NCBI RefSeq assembly: GCF_009687885.1 | Contig: NZ_BLAF01000008.1 | Span: 124,001 to 188,000 of the forward strand | Length of the DNA: 64,000 nt | Origin: Acrocarpospora pleiomorpha | GTDB taxonomy: Bacteria > Actinomycetota > Actinomycetes > Streptosporangiales > Streptosporangiaceae | Direction: 5' to 3' | In this document: piece by piece, positions 36,536 to 46,500 of the stretch | Position numbering within the stretch: the stretch's first letter is position 1 | Layout: the number at the start of each line of letters is the position of its first letter | The notes under the pieces: generated by a model | The model's input: only the letters and a program-made list of their open reading frames with translations | Databases searched by the model: none | What the model was told of the DNA's origin: nothing | Program-made: the position numbers and the translations under genes

Positions 36536-37126
36536 CTATCGACGGACGTCGTATCGCAGATGGGTGACCCGGTCGCCTTGGACGATCTCCGGGTTGCCGA
36601 GGAGCGCGGGTGGACCGTCGTACGCGCCGAAGAACCGTATGCCCTTGCCGAACACCACCGGGACCAGGTTGACCTGGAGTTCGTCCACCAGGCCGGCGGC
36701 CAGGGCCTGGCCCAGCAGGTCGCCGCCGGTCAGCGACACGTCCTTGTCGCCGGCTGCGGTCTTGGCCTGGGCGATCGCGCGTGCCAGGCCGGCTGTGACG
36801 AACGTGAACGGCGCGTCGGGGAACGGCCAGTCCGTCGGCGGTTGATGGGTCACCACGAAGACGGCGTCGCCGGCTGCGGGACGGCCGTTCCAGCCGTTGG
36901 TGATGTCGAACAGGCGACGGCCGATCACCGCTGTTCCGATCCGCGACCAGGTCTTCTCCATGTACGCGGCGCTGGCGGCGGAAACGTGGAAGACCCGCTC
37001 TGGGTCGCCACCGTTGAAGGGGACGTTCCCGTTGTTGTACCAGTCGAATAGCGGACCTACCTGGTCCGACTCGTCGGCGATGAAGCCGTCCAACGAGACC
37101 GTCGCGCTCGCGATTACCTTGCCCAT
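36536..37126 (-). CDS. Dihydrofolate-reductase-fold (RibD C-terminal-like) protein
   Basis: A 196-residue NADPH-binding reductase-fold protein. VIASATVSLDGFIAD at the start, AVIGRRLFD and VSLTGGDLLGQALAAGLVDEL are hallmark blocks of the YwjB/YyaP group of the DHFR/RibD superfamily. An AGGGAG lies 10 nt upstream of the ATG. The natural substrate of this group is generally unknown. It is not an obvious part of the NRPS pathway. Confidence 0.85.
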   Translation of the reverse strand: MGKVIASATVSLDGFIADESDQVGPLFDWYNNGNVPFNGGDPERVFHVSAASAAYMEKTWSRIGTAVIGRRLFDITNGWNGRPAAGDAVFVVTHQPPTDWPFPDAPFTFVTAGLARAIAQAKTAAGDKDVSLTGGDLLGQALAAGLVDELQVNLVPVVFGKGIRFFGAYDGPPALLGNPEIVQGDRVTHLRYDVRR

Positions 37127-37238
37127 GGTGGGTCGCTCCCTTCCGAAGACCGGTTCTGCCTGGGACGTCGGAGCCGGTGCCCCGGATCGGACAGCGGGAC
37201 AAGCGCCATCAGCGTCGCAGGGATGAAATTTCCGGATT

Positions 37239-40200
37239 TCAGGGGTGGTCGAGGAGGCGCTCGGCTTCCTCGTCGGATAGCTCCGACAGCTCCTTCAGGA
37301 GCCGTTCCTCCACCACGGTGGCGAGTTCGGCCACCGTGCGGTGGGTGAACATCGTCATGATCGGCAGTTCCACGCCGGCGATGGCCCGCAGTCTCGCGGT
37401 GACCCGGACGGCGAGCAGGGAGTGGCCGCCGAGGCGGAAGAAGTCGTCGGCGGCGCTGACCTGCTCCAGGTCGAGTAGTTCGCGCCAGATGTCGGCGACC
37501 AGTTCCTCGGCGTCGCCGCTGGGGGGGACGAATTTCGTTTCGGGGGCCTGTGGGGCCGGGAGGGCTCGCCGGTCGAGTTTGCCGTTGGGCGTCAGCGGCA
37601 GCGCTTCGAGCCGGATGAACCAGGCGGGCACCAGGTAGGAGGGCAGGCGTTCGGCGAGGGCGGCACGCACCCCGTCCGGGTCCGCGTCGCCCACGAGATA
37701 GGCGACGAGGTTCTCGTCGTGTACGGCGACAACGGCCGCCGCCACCCCGGGCACGGCCTCGCAGGCCGCCTCGATCTCGCCCAGTTCGATCCGATGGCCC
37801 CGTAGTTTGACCTGATTGTCGGCGCGGCCAAGGAACTCCAGGCTGCCGTCGTCATGCCATCGCACCCGATCGCCGGTCCGGTACAGACGGCCACCCGCCG
37901 ATCCGTACGGATCGGGGACGAACCGCTCGGCTGTGAGGCTGGGCCGTCCCAGGTAGCCGTGCGCGACTCCCGCGCCGCCGATGAGTAGTTCGCCGGGTAC
38001 GCCTCGGCGGACCAGTTCGAGGTGGTCGCCGGTGACGTATACCTGGGTGCCCCTGATCGGGCCGCCGATGCGCACCTCGGCCGGGTTGGCGGGGGCGGGC
38101 CAGGCGGTCGACCAGATCGTGGTCTCGGTCGGGCCGTAGACGTTGAACAGTCGGTCGGTAGCGGTCCTCAGTCGGCTCGCCAGTTCGCCGCTGAGGGCTT
38201 CTCCGCCTACGAGGGCGGTCAGTGCCGGGTCGTAGAGCCCGCATTCCAGCAATATGAGCCAGCCGGACGGGGTGGCTTGGACGTGGGTGATCCCGGCCTG
38301 CTGGATCAGCTGGACCTGCCGGAACCCGTCGGCCGCTGTGTCGGTGTCGGCGATCTCCACTCGGCCGCCGGTGGCCAGGGGCAGGTAGAGCTCCAGGGCG
38401 GAGATGTCGAACGACAGAGAGGTCAGCGCCAGCCAGACATCCTGGGATGTCGCGCCGATCAAGTCCCTCATGGCGGCCAGCAGGTTGCCGAGCGCCGCGT
38501 GCGGTACCGCGACCCCCTTGGGGCGGCCGGTCGAACCGGAGGTATAGAGGACGTAGGCGGCGTCCGCCCCGCAGACCCCGGCGCGAGTGAATCCGGGCCG
38601 GGCGGCGGGCGGGTTGTCGATCAGCACGGTCGGGACCGGGTGGCCGGGCAGGGCCGTCACGGTTTCTGAGCTGGCCAGCACCAGCGACGCGCCACAGTCG
38701 GCGAGCACGAATTCCAGCCGTGCGGCCGGGTAGTCGGGATCGAGCGGCACGTACGCCGCGCCGGTCCGTTGCACGGCCAGCAATGTCACCAGCGCTTCCA
38801 CCGAGCGGGGCAAGCACACCGCCACGCGGTCCCCGGGCCGTACATCCAGCTGGGCGGCCAACTCGTCTGCGCGGCGGTCGAGTTCGGCGTAGGTCAGCCG
38901 CACCGGTCCGCAGCTCACCGCGATCGCGTCCGGTCGGAGCCCGACCTGCTCTTGGAAGAGGTCGGGGAACAGGGTTCGCGCGGGCGGCGCTGTCCGGTTC
39001 CATTCGTCGATCAGCTGGTCGCGTTCGCGCCCGGACGGGGCTGTCAGTTGCGACAGCCGTACCTGGGGATTGTCGGGGATCCGGGACAGCAAGGATTCGT
39101 AGTCGCGGACGAAACGGTCGATTGTGCGCTCGTCGAACAGGTCGCGGTTGTAGACGAGCATCATCAGCCACTCGCCGTCGTGGTCGAAGATGTCGAGCTT
39201 CAATTCGTATGGCGAGTGGGTGAAGCCGGTTTCGAGCCAGTCGGTTTGCAGCCCGGCCAGCCGGATGGCCTGATCGCTCGCGTTGTAGGTCATCCCGAAG
39301 GTGGTCTGGAATAGGGGCGGGCGGCTGAGATCGCGTTCGATGTCCAGCGCGGTGAGCAGCCTTTCGAGGGGCAACTTCTGGTGCCGGAGGGCGGTCATCA
39401 GGCGAGCCCGGGTCCGGTGCATCAACTCCAGGAACGTCGGGTCGCCGGACATATCCGCTCTTAGCACCGCGATGTTCGCGAAGTAGCCGATCAGCTGGTC
39501 GTCCTCCTGGCCGTCCCGACCGGCTGTCGGGAAGCCGACGCAGAAGTCGTGCTGACCGCTGTTGGCGGCGAGCAGGACCTGGTAGGCGGCCATGAGCGCC
39601 ATGAAAGGCGTGCACCGCGCCGCGGCGGCGACCGCCGAGAAACGCGCCGCGAGGGGCTTCCGGATCGTGTACGGGTAGAGGGCGCTCCTGGTTCCGGCGA
39701 CGGCCGGCCGCGGATGGTCGGTGGGCAGCCGCAGCGGCGGCACATCGGCCAGCTGATCCTTCCAGTACGCCAGCGACTCGCCGTCGGCGGTCTCCGCGCG
39801 GACGAAATCCGCCCACCGCGTCTGCAACGGAGGCAGCGGCGAGGGCTCACCCTCGCGGAAGGCTTCGTAAAGGACGGCCAACTCGTTCAGGAGAATGCCG
39901 ATCGAACGCCCGTCACACACGATGTGATGCGCGACCAGCACCAGCGCGTGCTCCTCGGCACCCAGCCTGATCAGGGCGACCCGGAGCAGCCGGTCCCGAG
40001 CCAGGTCGAACGGCCTGGTGACGAGCTCGTCCACCAGCGCGTCCACCGGTCCCTCGCAGGTCAGGGTCTCCAGCTCGAAATCTCCGGGCGCATCGATGAC
40101 CTGCGAGGGACTGCCGTCCACAGTCGGGAACCGGGCGCGCAACGCTTCGTGGCGCCCGACGATCTCCTGAAACGCGCGGGTCAGCGCCGAGACATCGATC

Positions 40201-40310
40201 GGGCCGCTGAGCCGGGCGGCGTGCGAGAGATGGAAAGTGGGATCGCCGGGATCCACGTGGTGCAGGAACCAGAGACGTTCCTGATCGGCGGAGAGCGGTA
40301 AGGGACTCAC
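37239..40310 (-). CDS. NRPS module C-A-PCP, predicted glycine (second copy)
   Basis: A 1023-residue module. C domain motif HHIVCDGRS; A domain YTSGSTGRPKGVAVPH and YGPTETTIW; carrier LGGHS with Ser964. By-eye code D-I-L-Q-L-G-V-I-W matches glycine (reference DILQLGLIW). It is closely similar over its full length to the module at 43554-46634, including the 3' flank, so it is a recent duplicate. GTG at 40310 overlaps the stop of the glycosyltransferase gene (GTGA) and gives a start equivalent to the other copy; a GTG at 40358 is possible. It shares a transcript with that glycosyltransferase. Confidence 0.92.
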   Translation of the reverse strand: MSPLPLSADQERLWFLHHVDPGDPTFHLSHAARLSGPIDVSALTRAFQEIVGRHEALRARFPTVDGSPSQVIDAPGDFELETLTCEGPVDALVDELVTRPFDLARDRLLRVALIRLGAEEHALVLVAHHIVCDGRSIGILLNELAVLYEAFREGEPSPLPPLQTRWADFVRAETADGESLAYWKDQLADVPPLRLPTDHPRPAVAGTRSALYPYTIRKPLAARFSAVAAAARCTPFMALMAAYQVLLAANSGQHDFCVGFPTAGRDGQEDDQLIGYFANIAVLRADMSGDPTFLELMHRTRARLMTALRHQKLPLERLLTALDIERDLSRPPLFQTTFGMTYNASDQAIRLAGLQTDWLETGFTHSPYELKLDIFDHDGEWLMMLVYNRDLFDERTIDRFVRDYESLLSRIPDNPQVRLSQLTAPSGRERDQLIDEWNRTAPPARTLFPDLFQEQVGLRPDAIAVSCGPVRLTYAELDRRADELAAQLDVRPGDRVAVCLPRSVEALVTLLAVQRTGAAYVPLDPDYPAARLEFVLADCGASLVLASSETVTALPGHPVPTVLIDNPPAARPGFTRAGVCGADAAYVLYTSGSTGRPKGVAVPHAALGNLLAAMRDLIGATSQDVWLALTSLSFDISALELYLPLATGGRVEIADTDTAADGFRQVQLIQQAGITHVQATPSGWLILLECGLYDPALTALVGGEALSGELASRLRTATDRLFNVYGPTETTIWSTAWPAPANPAEVRIGGPIRGTQVYVTGDHLELVRRGVPGELLIGGAGVAHGYLGRPSLTAERFVPDPYGSAGGRLYRTGDRVRWHDDGSLEFLGRADNQVKLRGHRIELGEIEAACEAVPGVAAAVVAVHDENLVAYLVGDADPDGVRAALAERLPSYLVPAWFIRLEALPLTPNGKLDRRALPAPQAPETKFVPPSGDAEELVADIWRELLDLEQVSAADDFFRLGGHSLLAVRVTARLRAIAGVELPIMTMFTHRTVAELATVVEERLLKELSELSDEEAERLLDHP

Positions 40311-41500
40311 GCCGGCAGACCAGTCGCCGGCTCCAGCAGGAGTTCGATTCTGGCGCACGCCTCGGCGAGCCCGGCCGCCGGATCCAGCGCACCGATGATC
40401 TTCCGGCTACGTTCCCCATAGCCGGTGTCATCGGCCGCCTCAGCCACCGCGGCGGAGATCTCGTCGCGGTTCCAGCTGCTGCTCGGGAGCCACGTGGCCA
40501 AGCCGAGACGCGACAGCCGCGCCGCGTTGTCGGGCCGGTCGACCGTGTCCGCCAGCATGACCTGCGGGACACCCGCGGCCAGCGCGCGGGTGAGGGTGCC
40601 TATCCCGCCGTGGTGGACGAGTGCCGCCACCCGGGGCACGACATCGCGGAACGGGAGCCGCGGAAACCACGTCATGCCGTCGGGGAGCGGGTCGGGCAGC
40701 AGGTCGGCGTGGCGCGCCACCAGCATGACCGGCCTGCCCGCGCAGCCCTCGACCGCGGCCTCGTAGAAGCGGCGGTCCTGCATCCTGCTCGTGCCACCGG
40801 TCAGCAGCACCGGGCGCCCCGCCAGCAGCGCCTCGGCCCCGGCCGGGAGCCCGTCGCCGGGATCCTCGTCCGGCACCACGAAGCCGGTCCGTACTACACG
40901 ACGGGGCGTTCGCGGACCCGCCTCGTCGAACCACTCCGGCCACAGGCCGAGTTCGAGATCGACCTCCTTGAACCAGCTCCGCCAGTCGGTGACAGGGGCC
41001 AGACCGAGCTCGCGGCGGACCGCGTCCATCCCGGGCGCGAGCTGCGTCCGGCAACTATGCACGGCCATTCCCACCAGCATCAGCTGCGACGGGGAAAGCG
41101 CGACCCACGCCGAGGGAGCGCCGAGCAGTTCCGCGGCGAACCGCACGGAAAAGGTGGAGGTGTGCCGTCCGACCAGGACCGTGTCACCGGGCCGGTGCCG
41201 GTCTGCCATCTGCCTGACCTCCCAGGCGAGCTGCTCGAACAGCCCGTGCCGGCGGAAGAGCTGGCTCCAGGACAGCTCGCGCGCGCCAATGAGAGCCGTC
41301 GTGTCCGCCATGTGCCGCTCATACCCGGCCACGGTGTCAACGGCGACGAATTCAAGCCCCGCACGAGCGACGCGGTCACCAAAAGGAGCATGCGTGAACA
41401 AGGTGACCTCATGTCCCGCCTGCCGCAGCGCCCCGCCAAGCCGGACAAAGGGCAGTACGTCACCGTGGGTGCCCTGGGTGGACATCAGTATCGTCGCCAC
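40307..41500 (-). CDS. GT1 (UGT/MGT-like) glycosyltransferase within the NRPS cluster
   Basis: A 397-residue GT-B glycosyltransferase. The N-terminus MATILMSTQGTHGDVLPFV is typical of natural-product GT1 enzymes; the C-terminal donor site is VHHGGIGTLTRALAAGVPQ followed by VDRPDNAARL. GTG start is 8 nt after AAGGAG. It is first in a two-gene unit with the downstream Gly module, 178 bp from a promoter/operator (41696-41745). It most likely glycosylates the NRPS product or an intermediate with an NDP-sugar; donor and acceptor are unknown. No sugar-biosynthesis genes are in the window, so a common NDP-hexose is likely. Confidence 0.88.
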   Translation of the reverse strand: MATILMSTQGTHGDVLPFVRLGGALRQAGHEVTLFTHAPFGDRVARAGLEFVAVDTVAGYERHMADTTALIGARELSWSQLFRRHGLFEQLAWEVRQMADRHRPGDTVLVGRHTSTFSVRFAAELLGAPSAWVALSPSQLMLVGMAVHSCRTQLAPGMDAVRRELGLAPVTDWRSWFKEVDLELGLWPEWFDEAGPRTPRRVVRTGFVVPDEDPGDGLPAGAEALLAGRPVLLTGGTSRMQDRRFYEAAVEGCAGRPVMLVARHADLLPDPLPDGMTWFPRLPFRDVVPRVAALVHHGGIGTLTRALAAGVPQVMLADTVDRPDNAARLSRLGLATWLPSSSWNRDEISAAVAEAADDTGYGERSRKIIGALDPAAGLAEACARIELLLEPATGLPA

Positions 41501-41542
41501 GGGAGAGTCTCCTTCTCAAGGAACGCTGTACGTCGGACCCCC

Positions 41543-41657
41543 GGGCACATGCAATCAGCGGTTCAGCTCATCGAGCCCGCCCTCCGGCTCGGTCGATCGG
41601 CACCCCGACGGCTTCCGACGCTCGCTGATCGCTGAAGCAGCACAGTGGATCGACTCC
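41543..41657 (-). pseudogene. Relic of a second copy of the condensation-like gene
   Basis: About 115 bp match a part near the 3' end of the condensation-like gene at 46661-47917. The minus-strand translation gives DPLCCFSDQRASEAVGVP where the intact gene has DPLCCFNDQRAAETTGVP. After a short deletion and frameshift it continues as GLDELN, as in the intact gene. The rest of the copy is lost. It sits between the block 2 promoter and its first gene, so block 2 arose by duplication of block 1. Confidence 0.8.
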
Positions 41658-41694
41658 CACGTCCGCGGCATGCGCCCCGCACGACGCCCAACCG

Positions 41695-41710
41695 GTGGGA
41701 ACGCTCCCAC
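41695..41710. promoter_or_regulatory. CebR-like operator at block 2
   Basis: GTGGGAACGCTCCCAC, a 16-bp near-palindrome whose 14-bp core differs from the CebR box at one base. It begins 6 nt downstream of the predicted -10, so it covers the expected transcription start. Confidence 0.78.
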
Positions 41711-41716
41711 GCCAAG

Positions 41717-41745
41717 AGGGTAGGATTCCGGATCTCCACCGTCAA
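41717..41745 (-). promoter_or_regulatory. Promoter of NRPS block 2
   Basis: Minus strand -35 TTGACG (41745-41740), a 17-bp spacer, and -10 TACCCT (41722-41717). The layout and much of the spacer are shared with the block 1 promoter. Confidence 0.75.
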
Positions 41746-42008
41746 GGTGCCAGGTTTGGGCATTCCACGATCAGGCCGGGCACCCTTCTGGACACAGGCC
41801 CAGAACGTCCGGGCGGCCTGTCAAGCCACTCGTAAGCACAAGACCCTGCTATCAGCCGAGAATTTTCGGGCCAGAACGCAGGCCCTTAGGCTCCTCCTCC
41901 ACTTATTGATCACTACGGCACTGCAGGCGCCTGTCGCTTTGTCGGTGAGGAGATCGCCTCTCTCGCCTGGCATCGCCATTTCAATATCCAGGCGCTTATC
42001 CTGTGCGC

Positions 42009-42539
42009 ATGAAGATCGGCAAGCTTGGCGTTGTCGGGTATGCGCTGTTTCTGGCGAATGTCCTCCCCGGGTGCTCGGCTGAGGGCGGCGCGCCCACGGG
42101 CGCTTTGAAGGTGAGCAGCCCGGCGTTCGCCGAAGGTGCCGCGATCCCTCAGAAGCACGCGTGCGCCCGGATGGAAGGTCAGGACGTCTCACCCCCGCTG
42201 ACCTGGAGCGGAGTGCCCGAATCCGCTAGCGAGCTGGCGATTGTGGTGAACGATTCTGACGCTCGCGGCGGGACGTACATTCACTGGATCGTGACCGGCA
42301 TTCCTGTCACCGCGACGGGCGCGAGCGAGGGTCAGGCCCCTGGTCAGGTGCTGCCGGGGACCAACAGCGCGGCCGCCTATTCGGGCCCTTGCCCGTCCAG
42401 CGGCGAACATCACTACCATTTCATCGTGTACGCCCTGAAGAGCCCGATCGAGCCGAATGGCAGCGCAAAAGCGGTGCATGAGCAGATCAAGGCTGCCGCG
42501 ATCACCTCAGCCGAGACCGTCGGCACCTGGAAACGCTGA
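42009..42539 (+). CDS. YbhB/YbcL-type PEBP lipoprotein (Raf-kinase-inhibitor-like)
   Basis: A 176-residue phosphatidylethanolamine-binding-protein homologue. The N-terminus is a lipoprotein signal with lipobox LPGC (Cys22), so it is anchored outside the membrane. Family motifs are DVSPPLTWSGVPE, NDSDARGGTYIHWIV and YSGPCPSSGEHHYHFIVYAL. Bacterial members have no settled function. It lies on the opposite strand to the NRPS genes, 27 bp before the GT2 gene, and may be its operon partner. ATG at 42009 or GTG at 42003 could start it. Confidence 0.87.
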   Translation: MKIGKLGVVGYALFLANVLPGCSAEGGAPTGALKVSSPAFAEGAAIPQKHACARMEGQDVSPPLTWSGVPESASELAIVVNDSDARGGTYIHWIVTGIPVTATGASEGQAPGQVLPGTNSAAAYSGPCPSSGEHHYHFIVYALKSPIEPNGSAKAVHEQIKAAAITSAETVGTWKR

Positions 42540-42565
42540 ATTCCGGCTAGGGGAAAACGGGGACA

Positions 42566-43528
42566 GTGGAAGGGAACGGCTCGTTGAAGTGCAGTGTCGT
42601 GATTCCGACGTACAACCGAGTGGAATTGCTTCGGCACACGCTCAACTCGCTCGTCTGGCAGAGCCTGCCGAAAGAGCAGTTCGAGGTGCTGGTCGCCGAT
42701 GACGGTTCCGACGACTCCACCGCCGAGCTGGTGGAATCGTTCCGGGGGCGTCTCAACCTGCGCTACTTCTTCCAGGAGCGGGACGGCTTTCAGGTCGCGA
42801 AGGCCCGCAACCTGGGCATTTCCCATGCCGACGGCGAGGTGTGCGTCATGCTGGACTGCGGGGTGCTCGCGCACTCCGACCTGCTGCGGGCGCATCTCGA
42901 CAGCCACGAGGCCGCCGACGTCCCGCTCGCCGTCTGCGGTTACGTCTACTGCTTCCACGTGAACAACGACTTCGCCAAGCTGATGGACCAGGTCATCGAC
43001 TACGACGATCCCGACATCACCATCGCGAAGCTGAAGGCCAGGAAGTTGTGGCTGGACGTGCGCGAGACCTTCTACGGCAAGTACGGGGACAACATCGCGG
43101 ACCTGCCCGCGCCCTGGCTGAACTTCTGGACCTGCAACGTGTCGGCGCGCACCGAGCAGCTGCGCGCGGTCGGGATGTTCGACGAGGAGTTCCGGCGCTG
43201 GGGCGGGGAGGACCTCGACCTCGGCTACCGCCTGCACCGGGACGGCGCCCGCTTCGTGCTGAACCGCCAGGCCGCGGCCGTGCACTGCCCGCACGAGAAG
43301 GACTTCGACGACAACATCGTGCAGGTGACGGAGAACTACAAGTACATGGCGGAGAAGTACAAGACGCCGATCATCGAACTCCTGCTCTCGGTGGGGGACG
43401 CCGTCGGGAATCTCGACTTCTTCACGCTCAACGACGTGATCCGGGAGCGCGGCCTGCCGCAGTGCGCCGACTACTTGGCGGAGCAGGAGACGGCCGCGCA
43501 GGGGGCTCCGTCAGCGTCTGGGCGATGA
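42566..43528 (+). CDS. GT2-family glycosyltransferase with galactosyltransferase-type C-terminus
   Basis: A 320-residue GT-A enzyme. The N-terminal SVVIPTYNRVELLRHTLNSL and VLVADDGSDDSTAELV are GT2 donor-site motifs; the DxD position reads MLDCGV. A GWG[GE]D-type segment, RRWGGEDLDLGYRLH, is the acceptor-binding motif of chondroitin-synthase and GalNAc-transferase-like enzymes. It is cytoplasmic, with no membrane helix. GTG start. It is embedded between the two duplicate Gly modules but on the opposite strand. It could decorate the peptide or a cell-surface polymer. Confidence 0.85.
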   Translation: MEGNGSLKCSVVIPTYNRVELLRHTLNSLVWQSLPKEQFEVLVADDGSDDSTAELVESFRGRLNLRYFFQERDGFQVAKARNLGISHADGEVCVMLDCGVLAHSDLLRAHLDSHEAADVPLAVCGYVYCFHVNNDFAKLMDQVIDYDDPDITIAKLKARKLWLDVRETFYGKYGDNIADLPAPWLNFWTCNVSARTEQLRAVGMFDEEFRRWGGEDLDLGYRLHRDGARFVLNRQAAAVHCPHEKDFDDNIVQVTENYKYMAEKYKTPIIELLLSVGDAVGNLDFFTLNDVIRERGLPQCADYLAEQETAAQGAPSASGR

Positions 43529-43553
43529 ATCTTTCATCGAATTTCCGGATTTT

Positions 43554-46500
43554 TCAGAGGCGGTCGAGGAGGCGTTCGGCCTCCTCTTCGGACAGCTCCG
43601 ACAGTTCCGACAACAGCCGCTCCTCCAACTCGGCGGCGAGTTCGGCCACCGTCCGGTGGGTGAACATCGTCATGATCGGCAGTTCCACGCCTGCGATCGC
43701 TCGCAGCCGGGCGGCGACCCGGACGGCGAGCAGGGAGTGCCCGCCGAGGCGGAAGAAGTCGTCGGCGGCACTCACCCGTTCCAGGTCGAGCAGCTCGCGC
43801 CAGATGTCGGCGACCAGTTCCTCGGCGTCCCCGCTGGGGGCTACGAACTTCGTCTCGGGGGCCTGCGGGGCCGGAAGGGCCCGCCGGTCGAGTTTGCCGT
43901 TGGGCGTCAGCGGCAGCGCTTCGAGCCGGATGAACCAGGCGGGCACCAGGTAGGAGGGCAGACGTTCGGCCAGGTCCGCACGCACCCAGTCCGAGTCCGC
44001 GTCTCCCACGAGATAGGCGACCAGATTCTCCTCGTGTACGGCGACGACCGCCGCCACCACGCCGGGCAAGGCCTCGCAGGCCGCTTCCACTTCGCCCAGC
44101 TCGATCCGGTGGCCACGCAGCTTGACCTGGTTGTCACCGCGACCGAGGAATTCCAGGCTGCGGTCCGCATCCCACCGCACCCGGTCTCCGGTGCGATACA
44201 GACGGCCACCGGGCGGGCCATACGGATCGGGAACGAACCGTTCGGCTGTCAGGCTGGGCCGTCCCAGGTAGCCGTGCGCGACTCCCGCGCCGCCGATGAG
44301 CAGTTCGCCGGGTACGCCCTGGCGGACCAGTTCGAGGTGGTTACCGACCACGTAAACCTGGGTTCCCCTGATCGGGGCACCGATGCGTATCTCTTCCGGG
44401 CTGGCGGGGACGGGCCAGGCGGTCGACCAGATCGTGGTCTCGGTGGGGCCGTAGACGTTGAACAGTCGGTCGACGGTGGCCCGCAGTCGGCTCGCCAGTT
44501 CGCCGCTGAGGGCTTCTCCGCCGACCAGGGCGGTCAGTGCAGGGTCGCGGAGCCCGCATTCCAGCAGCACGCGCCAGCCGGACGGGGTGGCTTGGACGTG
44601 GGTGATCCCGGCCTGCTGGATCAGCTGGACCTGCCGGAACCCGTCGGCCGCGGTGTCGGCGTCGGCGATCTCCACTCGGCCGCCGGTGGCCAGGGGCAGG
44701 TAGAGCTCGAGGGCGGAGATGTCGAACGACAGGGAGGTCAGCGCCAGCCAGACGTCCTGGGATGTCGCACCGACCAGGTCCGCCATCGCGGCGAGCAGGT
44801 TCCCGAGCGCGGCATGCGGCACCGCGACCCCTTTGGGGCGGCCGGTCGAACCGGACGTGTAGAGCACGTACGCGGTGTCCTCGCCGCGCACGCGCATCCG
44901 GCGGAAGTCCCGCGCGAGCCCCGGCTCGTCCACTAGCACGGTTCGCACCGTATGGGCGGGCAGGATGGCGGCGGTCTCGCGGCTCGCGAGCACCACAGAA
45001 GCGCCGCAGTCGGCCAGGACGAATGCCAGCCGCGCGGCCGGGTAGTCGGGATCGAGCGGCACGTACGCGGCACCGGTCCGCTGCACGGCCAGCAGCGCCA
45101 CCAGGGACTCCACCGAGCGGGGCAGGCACACCGCCACGCGGTCCCCGGGCCGTACATCCAGCTGGGCGGCCAGCTCATCGGCGCGGCGGTCGAGTTCAGC
45201 GTAGGTGAGCCGGGTCGGCCCGCAGCTCACCGCGATCGCCTCCGGTCGGAGCCCGACCTGCTCTTGGAAGAGGTCGGGGAACAGGGTTCGCGCAGGTGGT
45301 GCCACCCGATTCCAGTCGTGGACCAACCGATCGCGTTCGGCGCCGGACGGGGCCGTCAGTTGCGACAGCCGTACCTGCGGATCATCGGCGATCCGGGACA
45401 GCAGGGATTCGAAGTCGCGAGCGAAGCGCTCGATCGTCTCCGCGTCGAACAGGTCGCGGTTGTAGACGAGCATCATCAGCCACTCGCTGCCGTGCTCGAA
45501 GATGTCGAGCTTCAACTCATACGGCGAGTGGGTGAAGCCGGTTTCGAGCCAGTCGGTTTGCAGCCCGGCCAGCCGGATGGCCTGATCGCTCGCGTCGTAG
45601 GTCATCCCGAACGTCGTCTGAAACAAGGGCGGACGGCTGAGATCGCGTTCGATGTCCAGCGCGGTGAGCAGGCTTTCGAGGGGAAGCTTCCGATGCCGGA
45701 GCGCGGTCATCAGGCGTGACCGAGTCCGATGCATCAACTCCAGGAACGTCGGATCGCCGGACAAATCCGATCGGAGAACCGCGACGCTGGCGAAGTAGCC
45801 GATCAGCTGATCGTCCTCCTGACCGTCCCTTCCGGCCGTCGGGAAGCCGACGCAGAAGTCGTACTGACCGCTGTTGGCGGCAAGCAGCGCCTGGTAGGCG
45901 GCCATGAGCGCCATGAACGGCGTGCACCGCGCCGCGGCGGCGACGGCCGAGAAACGCGTCACGAGCGGCCCGCGCAACTTGTGCCGGACGAGAGCGCTGT
46001 CGGGGCTCGCGACGACCGGCCGCCGATGGTCGGTACTCAAATTCAGCGGCGGCGCGTCGGCCAGCTGATCCTTCCAGTACGCCAGCGACTCCGCGTCAGC
46101 GGTTTCCGCGCGGACGAAATCCGCCCACCGCGCCCGCAACGGCGGCAACGTTCCTGGCTCACCCTTGCAGAACGCGGAGTACAGGGCGGACAGCTCGCCC
46201 AGCAGAATGCCGATCGAACGCCCGTCCGCGACGATATGGTGCATGACCACCGACAGGACGTGCTCCTCCGATCCTGTCCCGATCAGAGTGACCCGGATCA
46301 GCCGATCCCCGGCCAGATCGAACGGCCGGGCGGCCAGCTCGGCCACCAGCGCGTCCACCGGGCCTTCGCAGGTGAGCGTCTCCAACTCGAAGCCGCCAGG
46401 CGGATCGATGACCTGGAAGGGGCTGCCGTCCACAGCCGGGAACCTGGCGCGCAGCGCTTCGTGACGCGCGACGATCTCCTGAAAAGCGCGGGCCAGCGCC

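Larger units (their letters stand above)
41501..42008. other. Regulatory and relic region upstream of NRPS block 2
   Basis: About 500 bp without an intact gene. From left to right (minus-strand reading goes the other way): the glycosyltransferase leader, a relic of the condensation-like gene (41543-41657), the operator and promoter of block 2, and a 260-bp stretch before the PEBP gene in which I see nothing recognisable. Confidence 0.6.

Noticed and set aside
41740..42000. Possible transposase remnant upstream of the PEBP gene
   Set aside because: Translations in all frames gave no recognisable transposase motif.
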